From assembly GCA_001804735.1 (NCBI GenBank), contig MHBC01000042.1, positions 10,095 through 43,713 on the forward strand: a DNA stretch of 33,619 nucleotides, given 5' to 3'. Positions 8,121-15,486 of this stretch are shown here, piece after piece (the stretch's first letter is position 1; each line of letters starts with the position of its first letter). The DNA is from Legionellales bacterium RIFCSPHIGHO2_12_FULL_37_14 (lineage in GTDB: Bacteria > Pseudomonadota > Gammaproteobacteria > Legionellales > Legionellaceae). Position numbers and translations under genes: made by a program. Below the pieces are notes generated by a model that saw only the letters and a program-made list of their open reading frames with translations, did no database searches and was not told where the DNA came from.

Positions 8121-9431
8121 TTATCCAGTTTCAGCAACTATTTTTTTAGCTTTCGCTAAAATAGTTGGAGTAATAAAAACTAGCAACTCCTCCTCTCTTT
8201 CCTCTTTTTGAGTTTTACTAAATAAGTAACCTAAAAATGGTAAACCGCCTAAAATAGGCAGACGTACTTGGTGTTGCATCTGGTGGCTCTCAAATATGCC
8301 TCCAAGAACTATTGTTTGCCCGCTATGCGCTAAAACAGCCGTGTAAATTTCTTTGGTGGCAATCGCAGGCACGCCATTATACAACATTGCTGCAGGTCTA
8401 TCTTGATTAATTTTCAATTGCAGCATAACGCGCTTATTTGGCAAGATGCGCGGCGTTACTTTAAGGCTAAGCGCCGCTTGCTTAAAAGTAACTGAAGTTG
8501 CTCCACTTGAAGTGGTTTCCTGGTATGGGATCTGTTGCCCTGAGGAAATATACGCCTCTTCTAGTTGCCCTGTTACTATGCTTGGACTTGCAATTACTTT
8601 AGCTTTATGTTGGCTTTCTAAGGCCGAAAGCTCAAGATCAAGCAAAACTTGGGCACCCAAATAAGCAAAGTTCAATGCCGCAGCTTGACTTGCAACTTGC
8701 AATGGTAAGTCAAAACTTAACTGTTGGGGAAGTGTTTTATCACTTTCATTATTAATATTAGGTTGTTTAAGCTTCCAATGAATCCCAAGATCGCTTGCCA
8801 CGTCTTTAGAAACGCTAACAATTCGCGTTTCTATTAATATTTGTTTTAGCGGGATATCAAATTGCTGCACCAGTTTTTTTAGCTTTTGGATGCGTGAAGC
8901 AAAATCTTGGATAAAAATTGCGTTAATTCTGCTATCAGCCCCCATACTCCCTCTTGCTGATAACCAAGAAGCGCTTTCTTGTTTAAGCATTTGGACTAAT
9001 TCATCTGCTTTAGCATTATTTAATTTAATTAGTTCAAAGCTAAGAGGCTCGTCTTTTATTTGGTAAGAAGAAGGCTCTTTTACTGCAGTTTCTTGTGGCT
9101 CTATAATGATAACTTTTCCTATTTCTTTTTTAACCAATGAATTAGTAGTCAATAAAATATTTAAAGCATCATTCCAAGGAATATTATCAAGGTTAAGGTT
9201 AACCTGTCCTTTGATCTTATTACTAATAACCATATTGGTATTGGTATATTTAGCTAAAAATTCCAAAGCAGCAACAACTGGGGCATCATGAAAATGCATG
9301 GAAATAGTATTAGCTTCTATATTTGGTACAGTTGGCAATATTGATATTAAAGGTTTTGCATAAGCTGCAAGTGCAAGACTCCATATTACTAATATGACAT
9401 GGGGAGTAACGAAAATTTTAATATTCTGCAA
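8121..9431 (-). CDS. pilQ: Type IV pilus secretin PilQ, short form
   Basis: Outer-membrane secretin through which a type IV pilus or DNA-uptake pseudopilus passes. About 436 residues: a signal peptide (hydrophobic VILVIWSLALAAYA, likely cleaved before KP), an STN/N0-like domain beginning IEANTISMHFHDAPV, an N1 domain with FELIKLNNAKADELVQ, then the secretin core with VTPRILPNKRVML, GGIFE and the closing PILGGLPFLGYLFS and LLVFITPTIL motifs. Usual PilQ proteins are about 700 residues; the peptidoglycan-binding AMIN repeats that normally precede N0 are absent. There is no ATG at the 5' end: TTG at 9431 is preceded by GGAG six bases upstream, and another TTG lies at 9443. With 9431, the gene begins one base after the pilO-pilP stop. 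Confidence 0.88.
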   Translation of the reverse strand: MQNIKIFVTPHVILVIWSLALAAYAKPLISILPTVPNIEANTISMHFHDAPVVAALEFLAKYTNTNMVISNKIKGQVNLNLDNIPWNDALNILLTTNSLVKKEIGKVIIIEPQETAVKEPSSYQIKDEPLSFELIKLNNAKADELVQMLKQESASWLSARGSMGADSRINAIFIQDFASRIQKLKKLVQQFDIPLKQILIETRIVSVSKDVASDLGIHWKLKQPNINNESDKTLPQQLSFDLPLQVASQAAALNFAYLGAQVLLDLELSALESQHKAKVIASPSIVTGQLEEAYISSGQQIPYQETTSSGATSVTFKQAALSLKVTPRILPNKRVMLQLKINQDRPAAMLYNGVPAIATKEIYTAVLAHSGQTIVLGGIFESHQMQHQVRLPILGGLPFLGYLFSKTQKEEREEELLVFITPTILAKAKKIVAETG

Positions 9432-9432
9432 T

Positions 9433-10242
9433 TTAATCTCCAAATACTATAGTTGTTTTAGAACTTTCACCTATTATTATTTTATTGTTGCTAACAAATA
9501 ACAGTCTGTCTTGATTTGGCCCAATTTTATCGCCTTCAGCTACTGAAAATATCTTCCCTAAATGATCTTGGAGGAGAGCGTAGTTTTTCAAAGCTCCACT
9601 AAAGGTTCCTAATAGTTTAAGTTTTTCTAAAGGAATACTACTTAAGTAATTAGCCTTTACTTCTAGGCAAAAAGGATTGCGGGTTTGTTTATTAGGTAAG
9701 ACTGTATTGTTTAAACCTAAGTCTTTAAGAGTTGTTAGATAAATATTTAGATCTACTGTTAGCTTAAGTTCCTCATTTGGTACATTTTCATCTTTGACAA
9801 GGGTTAAAGCCTCTATAGATAAAGGCTCTTTGTTACTTTGTAAGCTAGTTAAAAAATCAATTATTTTGGCATAATCTCCTGATGCACTTAAGCTAATGGC
9901 AACTATTGGTAATAAACTTAGATCTTTAGCTGAATAAGGAGAAAAGAGCTCTACCAGCAAACCTTTTTGGGCAGCTAGATTAAATATTTTACTTGCCAAT
10001 AGAGTTGCATTTTGCTTACTTTTTTTAGGAAATAAATTTTTATGGGTTTTTATATTGGTTTGGAAACCTTGAATAGCATTTAGCGTGCGGGTTTTTTCTT
10101 GTTTAAGCTTAGGCAATATTTCAGCATAGTGTCTTTCTGAGTTATAAATTGTCCAACAAACACTTAAGCGCCAAGCTAAAGCACAGCTAACTATTGCCAA
10201 AAATAGCAAAAAGTTATCCTGTTGCAGTATGGGTTTATACAT
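9433..10242 (-). CDS. PilO-PilP fusion protein (type IV pilus inner-membrane platform)
   Basis: About 269 residues that join two pilus assembly proteins usually encoded separately. The first 165 residues are PilO-like: a membrane segment (NFLLFLAIVSCALAWRLSV), a coiled coil (YAEILPKLKQEKTRTL) and a ferredoxin-like domain with GDYAKIIDFLTSLQS. From about residue 180 the sequence is PilP-like: RNPFCLEVK, then PLEKLKLLGTFSG, ALLQDHLGKIFSVAEGDKIG. Canonical PilP is a lipoprotein with its own signal peptide; here no signal peptide, lipobox or stop lies between the two parts. ATG at 10242 is preferred; an in-frame GTG at 10260 is an alternative. It overlaps the end of pilN by eight bases, and pilQ follows after one base, so the fusion sits exactly where pilO and pilP are expected. 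Confidence 0.85.
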   Translation of the reverse strand: MYKPILQQDNFLLFLAIVSCALAWRLSVCWTIYNSERHYAEILPKLKQEKTRTLNAIQGFQTNIKTHKNLFPKKSKQNATLLASKIFNLAAQKGLLVELFSPYSAKDLSLLPIVAISLSASGDYAKIIDFLTSLQSNKEPLSIEALTLVKDENVPNEELKLTVDLNIYLTTLKDLGLNNTVLPNKQTRNPFCLEVKANYLSSIPLEKLKLLGTFSGALKNYALLQDHLGKIFSVAEGDKIGPNQDRLLFVSNNKIIIGESSKTTIVFGD

Positions 10243-10795
10243 GCTTGTTCTCGTTTTCACCAGTGAAACTTATTTTAAGATGCAAATTAAACATGTAGTT
10301 CAGGTTATAATTTTTACTTGCTAGCCATTTAATTGAGCGAATATTGCAAGCAAGCAAGGACTTGTTTTTAGTTAATGCATGAATAAAATTAGCAATTTCG
10401 GTATGCTTTTCCGCCATTGCCACTATATTTACCTCATCTTTTTTCAGGTGAAAGGACAAAAGCACGACATTACTTGGTAAATTTTTTATTAGCGCCGCAT
10501 ACCAATTAAACTGAACTTGTTGGCGATTTCTCACGCTCCTAAGAACATGCGCTTGTTTTTCAAGCTCAAGATAATTGGCGCGTAATGTTTTAATTTGTTG
10601 CTGGATATTTTCATTAGCCTGCGTATATTCTGTAACTAAATCTTGCATACCATTAAGCTCTACGTTTAGCCTAAAACGATAAATCTCAACCCCTGTAAGC
10701 ATCATAAGCATAATAATTTTGCAAAATTGCAGTTTTTTATGCAATAGAGCAGCATTATTCTGTCTCCAAGGTAATAGATTAATATTGCTACTCAT
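10235..10795 (-). CDS. pilN: Type IV pilus assembly protein PilN
   Basis: Inner-membrane pilus assembly protein, 186 residues, close to family length. It opens with the diagnostic cytoplasmic INLLPWR motif (residues 5-11), which in the family docks into PilM, followed by a membrane segment (FCKIIMLMMLTGVEIY), a coiled coil with IQQQIKTLRANYLELEKQ, and a small periplasmic fold. The start ATG overlaps the stop of pilM (ATGA), so translation is coupled. Synteny with pilM before and pilO-pilP after supports the call. Confidence 0.9.
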   Translation of the reverse strand: MSSNINLLPWRQNNAALLHKKLQFCKIIMLMMLTGVEIYRFRLNVELNGMQDLVTEYTQANENIQQQIKTLRANYLELEKQAHVLRSVRNRQQVQFNWYAALIKNLPSNVVLLSFHLKKDEVNIVAMAEKHTEIANFIHALTKNKSLLACNIRSIKWLASKNYNLNYMFNLHLKISFTGENENKHV

Positions 10796-11448
10796 AGGTG
10801 CATGTTTACTTTTTTTGCCTCAAGGGCGCGCATAGCGAGCGCACATGGCAAGACAAAGGATGAAGCTGCCTGTATTAGACCTGTCTTATTTACATTTTTT
10901 TTAAATATCAATCGGTCTACAGGATTAGGAAAAGCATTAAGGACGAAAGATTCGATATCAAGATAAGTAAGCTTTAGCTTGGCTAACTTAAAAGACTCAA
11001 GACAATTTTTTACATATAAATCGTGGGTAACATACACAAGAACGTCTTGTTTATCATTTTGCTCTTTATTAGAGCCTAAAATTTGAAAATCAAACAGGGT
11101 AAAAGAATTATGTTTATTATGGGAGGCAAAATCAAACTTAATAAAATCTACCATTTCAATGGGGGTTAAGTTACGCGGCGCAGTAATTGGTATAGCCTTA
11201 ATTAATTTATCTTTAATTGACCAAGCAAAATGCGCGTGTTTAAGTTTATGCAAAGTTATGCAGCTTGCGAGAAATACTGCAAATTGCTCTACATTTAGCT
11301 TTTCGGCATTATTTATTACTTCATGGGCATAATAATTAATGCAAAACGATTGTTTAACTTTACGCAACTGCACAAAAAAAATGGATTTAGTGTCAAAACT
11401 GACTGCAACGATTGGGGTTTTGCTCCATAATTTACGAAGTTGTAACAC
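10792..11448 (-). CDS. pilM: PilM-like pilus protein, shortened
   Basis: PilM is a cytoplasmic actin-like ATPase that recruits PilN. Here only about 218 residues are present against a usual 350. The start opens like PilM (LQLRKLWSKTPIVAVSFDTKSIFF), and the middle keeps the LTYLDIESFVLNAF segment that ends the first half of the family fold. The second actin-like lobe is essentially missing: the sequence jumps to SSFVLPCALAMRAL, which resembles the final helix of normal PilM proteins. The phosphate-1 loop, usually GIDIGSSSVK-like, reads AVSFDTKSIFF and lacks its glycines. ATP binding is therefore doubtful. The GTG at 11448 is chosen as start because AGGAGG lies five bases upstream; an ATG at 11475 has no such site. 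Confidence 0.78.
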   Translation of the reverse strand: MLQLRKLWSKTPIVAVSFDTKSIFFVQLRKVKQSFCINYYAHEVINNAEKLNVEQFAVFLASCITLHKLKHAHFAWSIKDKLIKAIPITAPRNLTPIEMVDFIKFDFASHNKHNSFTLFDFQILGSNKEQNDKQDVLVYVTHDLYVKNCLESFKLAKLKLTYLDIESFVLNAFPNPVDRLIFKKNVNKTGLIQAASSFVLPCALAMRALEAKKVNMHL

Positions 11449-11521
11449 TTTGGCCTCCTGTCCATACCGCTCCATGGGGCTTATTTTATGCTAGCGAATA
11501 TAAAAAATCTAGATTTCCTTA

Positions 11522-11527
11522 TATAAT
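11522..11527 (+). promoter_or_regulatory. Putative -10 element in the pilM/yibN divergent region
   Basis: A consensus TATAAT lies 48 bases upstream of the rhodanese gene, in the 126-base AT-rich space between it and the divergent pilM gene. No convincing -35 hexamer at 16-18 bases was found, so the assignment is tentative. Confidence 0.3.
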
Positions 11528-11574
11528 TCCCGCATAATTTTGCACGAATTCAATTAACTAAAGTTATATTTATT

Positions 11575-11997
11575 ATGGATCAACTATTTACCTTTATTGC
11601 TAACCATTATATTTTGTGTTCTGGTTTTGCTGTTGTCTTATTAGCAGTTATTTATACGGAATTTAATTCCCCAAGCAATCAACAAGAATCGCTTGCCCCT
11701 CAAGATGTAGTCTTAAAGATTAATCATGAAGAAGCGGTAGTTGTTGATATACGTGACCATGATTTATATCAAAAAGGTCACATTATTAACTCCATTCACG
11801 TTAATAATAGTGAAATAAGCAAAGCAAAGTTAAATAAATACAAAAATAATACAATTATACTTGTTTGTACGCTTGGAAAAACTGCCAAAACTTCAGCAGC
11901 TACGCTTAAAAAGTCTGGTTTTAGCAAAGTGTACGTCTTAGCCGGGGGTATTGAAGCTTGGAAAAATGCTAACCTCCCCCTCATTAAATCTCAATAA
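11575..11997 (+). CDS. yibN: Membrane-anchored rhodanese-like protein (YibN family)
   Basis: A 140-residue protein with an N-terminal membrane segment (about 12-28, ILCSGFAVVLLAVIYTEF) and one rhodanese domain facing the cytoplasm. Rhodanese landmarks are VDIRDHDLYQKGHI, the active-site loop CTLGKTAK with its cysteine at about residue 102, and AGGIEAW. Rhodaneses of this type carry sulfur as a cysteine persulfide; the physiological role of YibN is not firmly established. It is the first gene of a plus-strand trio with secB and gpsA, the same order as in E. coli except that the glutaredoxin gene grxC, normally between yibN and secB, is missing. Confidence 0.88.
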   Translation: MDQLFTFIANHYILCSGFAVVLLAVIYTEFNSPSNQQESLAPQDVVLKINHEEAVVVDIRDHDLYQKGHIINSIHVNNSEISKAKLNKYKNNTIILVCTLGKTAKTSAATLKKSGFSKVYVLAGGIEAWKNANLPLIKSQ

Positions 11998-12012
11998 TAT
12001 AAGGTTGTGAGC

Positions 12013-12501
12013 ATGACTAAAACTTCTGCGCAAAATAATACCTCTAACCAAGAATTACAATTTATGATTCAGCGTTTATACATTAAAGATTTATCTTTTG
12101 AAGCGCCAAATGTCCCTGAAATTTTTAAGATAACATGGCATCCCGAGCTGCATCTTGATGTTCACACATCACATACTGAACTTGAAAAAAATGTCTATGA
12201 AGTTCTTTTAAGCCTTACTGCAACCGTCAAAAATGATAAGCAAGTAGCTTTTTTAGTTGAAGTAAAACAAGCTGGCATTTTCTCAATTCAAGGCGCTCAA
12301 GGCGATCAACTTGACCATATTTTAGGAAGTTTTTGTCCTAATATATTGTTTCCATATGCAAGAGAAGCAATATCAACTGAAGTAACAAGGGCAAGCTTCC
12401 CGCAGCTAGTGCTAGCTCCTATTAATTTTGACGCTTTATACATGCAAAATAAGCAAAATCAAACTAATAATCCCAAGACTGAAGCTGAGGCTAAGCATTA
12501 A
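12013..12501 (+). CDS. secB: Protein-export chaperone SecB
   Basis: Cytosolic tetrameric chaperone that keeps preproteins unfolded and delivers them to SecA. The 162-residue protein has the family features FMIQRLYIKDLSFEAPNVP, the EVLLSLTATVK beta-strand region, the CPNILFPYAREAIS helix and FPQLVLAPINFDALY. The ATG at 12013 is preferred over a GTG at 12007 because AAGG at 12001-12004 then sits eight bases away. Its TAA stop shares its last base with the ATG of gpsA. Confidence 0.96.
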   Translation: MTKTSAQNNTSNQELQFMIQRLYIKDLSFEAPNVPEIFKITWHPELHLDVHTSHTELEKNVYEVLLSLTATVKNDKQVAFLVEVKQAGIFSIQGAQGDQLDHILGSFCPNILFPYAREAISTEVTRASFPQLVLAPINFDALYMQNKQNQTNNPKTEAEAKH

Positions 12502-13493
12502 TGACTCATGCATATTCTAGGTTTGCAATTTTAGGCGCGGGCTCTTGGGGGAGCGCAATTGCAATGCATCTTGCAAGATGTGGGCATAAAGTTTTTTTAT
12601 GGGGTAATATTGCCAAGCAAATTGATGAAATGTTATCTACGAGAGAAAACTCAGCGTATTTACCTGGGTTTAAGCTGCCTCCTGCAATTACCCCAACGTA
12701 TGACTTAACTGAAGCAGTAACTAATGCAGATGAAATAGGTATTGCCGTGCCTTCGCATGCCTTTAAAGAAGTATTTAGCGCTATAAAACCTTCTCCTGAA
12801 CGTATTTTTTGGTTAACTAAAGGCCTTGATCCTGATACTAACCTACCTTTTAGCCATTATATAATGGAAAAACGGGGTAAGGATTATCCTTGTGCAATTT
12901 TTTCTGGGCCCTCATTTGCGAAAGAAGTAGCTCAAGGTTTACCGACTGCACTGACCCTTGCAAGCAATAATATCTCCTATCAACATAGCCTTATGCAGGC
13001 ATTTCATCAAGGATCAATGCGGATTTATCTAAGTGAAGATATGCTTGGAGTCCAGCTTTGTGGCGCCATTAAAAATGTCCTTGCTATAGCCTGTGGGATT
13101 AGCGATGGCCTAGGCTACGGAGCCAATGCAAGATCAGCTATAATTACCCGCGGTTTAAACGAAATGAAACGCCTAGGTATGGCAATGCACGGCCTTGAGC
13201 AAACCTTTTACGGCCTTGCAGGCGTTGGAGATTTAATCTTAACCTGCACCGACAACCTCTCACGAAACCGCAGGTTTGGCATAGAGGTAGGCAAAGGACG
13301 CTCAATTGCAGAAAGCATAAAATCAGTAGGTCAAGTAGTAGAAGGCCAGCAAAATGCTAAACAAATCATAAGCCTCGCTAAACTTCATCAAATAACCATG
13401 CCCATCTGTGAAGCAGTATTAGATGTCATTAATCAACATATATCTCCAAGGGAAGCTGGTAATAAACTAATGAGCCGAGTCCCTGCATGGTAA
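12501..13493 (+). CDS. gpsA: NAD(P)-dependent glycerol-3-phosphate dehydrogenase
   Basis: Reduces dihydroxyacetone phosphate to sn-glycerol 3-phosphate for phospholipid synthesis. At 330 residues it has the usual length. The N-terminal dinucleotide loop reads GAGSWGSAIA; the catalytic lysine lies in CGAIKNVLAIACGISDG, and GYGANARSAIITRGLNEM is the substrate-binding signature. GLAGVGDLILTCT and SRNRRFG complete the family pattern. It overlaps secB by one base. Its product is a substrate of PgsA, encoded 1.4 kb away on the other strand. Confidence 0.96.
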   Translation: MTHAYSRFAILGAGSWGSAIAMHLARCGHKVFLWGNIAKQIDEMLSTRENSAYLPGFKLPPAITPTYDLTEAVTNADEIGIAVPSHAFKEVFSAIKPSPERIFWLTKGLDPDTNLPFSHYIMEKRGKDYPCAIFSGPSFAKEVAQGLPTALTLASNNISYQHSLMQAFHQGSMRIYLSEDMLGVQLCGAIKNVLAIACGISDGLGYGANARSAIITRGLNEMKRLGMAMHGLEQTFYGLAGVGDLILTCTDNLSRNRRFGIEVGKGRSIAESIKSVGQVVEGQQNAKQIISLAKLHQITMPICEAVLDVINQHISPREAGNKLMSRVPAW

Positions 13494-13517
13494 AATCACG
13501 ATTAAGTCACAGAAATT

Positions 13518-13563
13518 AAAAACCGCACGCCACTGCGTTGGGCGCGGGCTCGCGCGTGGTTAC
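13518..13563 (-). terminator. Possible intrinsic terminator of the tRNA cluster
   Basis: On the minus strand, downstream of tRNA-Leu, a GC-rich block contains a hairpin with stem GCGCG/CGCGC (13542-13555) and further outer pairings (CCAC with GTGG), followed by TTTTT (complement of 13518-13522). The T-run lies several bases beyond the best stem, so it is not an ideal terminator. The block also stands out by its GC content and could be a dispersed element. Confidence 0.4.
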
Positions 13564-13587
13564 GTGGATGATGAACATTTGTTTATA

Positions 13588-13677
13588 TGGTGCCCAGGGC
13601 CGGAATCGAACCGGCACGGGAGTTTAAGTCCCGAGGGATTTTAAGTCCCTTGCGTCTACCTGTTTCGCCACCTGGGC
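13588..13677 (-). tRNA. tRNA-Leu (anticodon TAA)
   Basis: The minus strand folds into a class II tRNA with a long variable arm. The acceptor stem is GCCCAGG paired with CCTGGGC, the discriminator is A and CCA is encoded. The anticodon loop CTTAAAA is held by AGGGA/TCCCT, giving TAA. The T arm GCCGGTTCGATTCCGGC is canonical. It is the last of three tRNAs transcribed leftwards. Confidence 0.95.
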
Positions 13678-13683
13678 AATATG

Positions 13684-13757
13684 TGGAGGCTGAGGCCGGA
13701 ATCGAACCGGCGTACACGGCTTTGCAGGCCGCTGCATAACCACTCTGCCACACAGCC
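13684..13757 (-). tRNA. tRNA-Cys (anticodon GCA)
   Basis: A 74-base minus-strand tRNA with encoded CCA, U as discriminator as expected for cysteine, anticodon loop CTGCAAA between CGGC and GCCG, and T arm GCCGGTTCGATTCCGGC. The acceptor stem GGCTGTG/CTCAGCC has one U-U mismatch at the sixth pair, otherwise the fold is standard. Only six bases separate it from tRNA-Leu. Confidence 0.94.
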
Positions 13758-13785
13758 GTATTTACTGTCACTTATCTTTGAAAAT

Positions 13786-13860
13786 TGGAGCGGGAAACGA
13801 GGCTCGAACTCGCGACCCCAACCTTGGCAAGGTTGTGCTCTACCACTGAGCTATTCCCGC
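13786..13860 (-). tRNA. tRNA-Gly (anticodon GCC)
   Basis: A 75-base minus-strand tRNA. The acceptor stem begins GCGGGAA, the D arm contains GCTCAGTGGTAGAGC, the anticodon loop TTGCCAA is held by CAACC/GGTTG, and CCA is encoded. It is the promoter-proximal member of the Gly-Cys-Leu cluster, an order common in gammaproteobacteria. Confidence 0.95.
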
Positions 13861-13914
13861 AATTTAGAGGTGCAATTCTACTTAAAAAAGAACTAGTGTC
13901 AACACGTTTATTGA

Positions 13915-14856
13915 CTAGCGTGGCCCCTTGGGTAAATTAGGCTTTTCTGCCTTATATTCTGCAGACTTATTAGATCTATAGTTAAGTTGCGTATTGCCGG
14001 GAGAAGCATTCTCTCCTGGCTTTGCGTCTTCATTCTTACGGTCTAAATTATTTCCATGCATACTTTCATAGGATTGAGAATATGTATCTTTTTTTGCGCT
14101 ATCGTCCTCCCATGCCTTGTTAGCCTTTTTTGCTGCTGCTTTAATCTGTAACATTTGTAAAACAAAACCACCAATCATACCTGCCACAAAGACACCTACT
14201 AGCACAAAAGGACTTATATAAATTGCTGCCAAAACAAGAGCAGTAAACAAAACAACTGTTGCAAGTGTTAATCCTATTACATTTCTCAGTCTATATAAAC
14301 GCTTTGTAGAACGAAGGGGATCTGGTTTTTGGGGATTTTCTTTATTCCGAGAAGAGAGAAATTTATTAGTAAAATCACAAGTATTGTTATAGTTTTGTTT
14401 TCCAATAATATTTAGAGCACCCTTGCAATTATTATGTAATTCTTTAAATCTCCTATCTTGTGTCTCATTGTATAGTTGTTCGGCAACATGGGAAAACAAT
14501 ACTAAGCTTGATACAAGTTTCTTGCGATCTATTTCGGCTAATGTAGGTCCAAAAAATTTTTCGCCCATTAAATCGTTTGCATTTACTCCTTCGCTTAGTT
14601 TTTGTTTAATAACCGCAACTGTTTCCATATACCTAGGTCCTAATATAGGATCTTTTAGATATTCAAGGGCTTCTTGTTTGTCCTTAATTGCATAATATTT
14701 ACTATCATAGCTTAATTTAGGCACGCTCATATCTACTACCCGCGGCAAAATATACCAAATATAATGGCCTTGCTTAGCTCCGTCCTTGAAATTTTGTAAG
14801 GCGTACTTATAGGTGTCTTTGTTTTGTTGGGCAATAATAAATCTATCTAACGGCAT
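13915..14856 (-). CDS. DUF1810 protein with two membrane segments
   Basis: A 313-residue protein. Residues 1 to about 140 match the DUF1810 family: the opening LDRFIIAQ, KQGHYIWYILPR, SKYYAIKDKQEALEYL, DPILGPRYMETV and GPTLAEIDRKKLVSSLVLF are typical. Family members normally consist of that domain alone (about 140-150 residues). Here a polar linker and two adjacent hydrophobic helices (about 193-213 and 216-237) follow, then a basic, disordered tail with a PGENASPG stretch. The hairpin arrangement would leave both ends on the same side of a membrane. The function of DUF1810 is not established to my knowledge. The gene lies alone between the tRNA cluster and pgsA, 66 bases after the latter; membrane targeting of a soluble domain would fit a secreted host-membrane protein, which is inference. 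Confidence 0.7.
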   Translation of the reverse strand: MPLDRFIIAQQNKDTYKYALQNFKDGAKQGHYIWYILPRVVDMSVPKLSYDSKYYAIKDKQEALEYLKDPILGPRYMETVAVIKQKLSEGVNANDLMGEKFFGPTLAEIDRKKLVSSLVLFSHVAEQLYNETQDRRFKELHNNCKGALNIIGKQNYNNTCDFTNKFLSSRNKENPQKPDPLRSTKRLYRLRNVIGLTLATVVLFTALVLAAIYISPFVLVGVFVAGMIGGFVLQMLQIKAAAKKANKAWEDDSAKKDTYSQSYESMHGNNLDRKNEDAKPGENASPGNTQLNYRSNKSAEYKAEKPNLPKGPR

Positions 14857-14922
14857 GATAAACCTTCTGATTAAAATATAAAGAGTTGTGGCCTTATTAT
14901 AGCACGGTTTGCAAAATATTTA

Positions 14923-15486
14923 CTATCTTTTAGTTAACTCAGGCCAAGCAATCATTAGATATACCACCATTGACCATATGGTTAAACCTGCTGCGACATA
15001 CAAAAGTACAATACCAACCACGCCCCACCATGAAGTTGCAGGAGAATAGGCAACGAGCAAAAAAATCGCCAGCATTTGGATAATGGTTTTTACCTTACCC
15101 ATATAACTTACCGCAACGCTTACTCTTTGGCCTATTTCAGCCATCCATTCACGTAAGGCGGAAATAACTATCTCTCGCCCTACTATTACTATGGCGGGTA
15201 AAGTAATAAAAGGTAAATCGCGCTCGCCTAATAGTAAGAGCAAACTTGTGGAGACTAATAATTTATCCGCAACTGGATCTAAAAAAGCGCCAAATGAAGA
15301 ACTTTGTTCAAGCTTGCGGGCTAAATAGCCGTCTAGCCAGTCAGTAAAGCAGGCTAGAGCAAAAATTACCGCTGCAAAAGCATGGGAAAAAGAAAATGGG
15401 AGATAAAATGCAAGAATAAAAATGGGGATTAAAATAATTCTGGTCAGAGTCATCCAATTAGGCAAGCTTAAAATAATTTGTTTCAT
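14923..15486 (-). CDS. pgsA: CDP-diacylglycerol-glycerol-3-phosphate 3-phosphatidyltransferase
   Basis: Inner-membrane enzyme that makes phosphatidylglycerol phosphate, the committed step to phosphatidylglycerol and cardiolipin. 187 residues, several hydrophobic helices, and the full CDP-alcohol phosphotransferase signature: DWLDGYLAR, then after eight residues GAFLDPVADK, with all four metal/substrate aspartates. It opens with LPNWMTLTRIILIPIF, typical of PgsA. Its start codon overlaps the stop codon of the upstream HAD gene by four bases, so the two are translationally coupled. Confidence 0.95.
   Translation of the reverse strand: MKQIILSLPNWMTLTRIILIPIFILAFYLPFSFSHAFAAVIFALACFTDWLDGYLARKLEQSSSFGAFLDPVADKLLVSTSLLLLLGERDLPFITLPAIVIVGREIVISALREWMAEIGQRVSVAVSYMGKVKTIIQMLAIFLLVAYSPATSWWGVVGIVLLYVAAGLTIWSMVVYLMIAWPELTKR

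Noticed and set aside
13583-13896. Open frames on both strands over the tRNA cluster
   Set aside because: They coincide with three well-folded tRNA genes; the peptides are translations of tRNA sequence.
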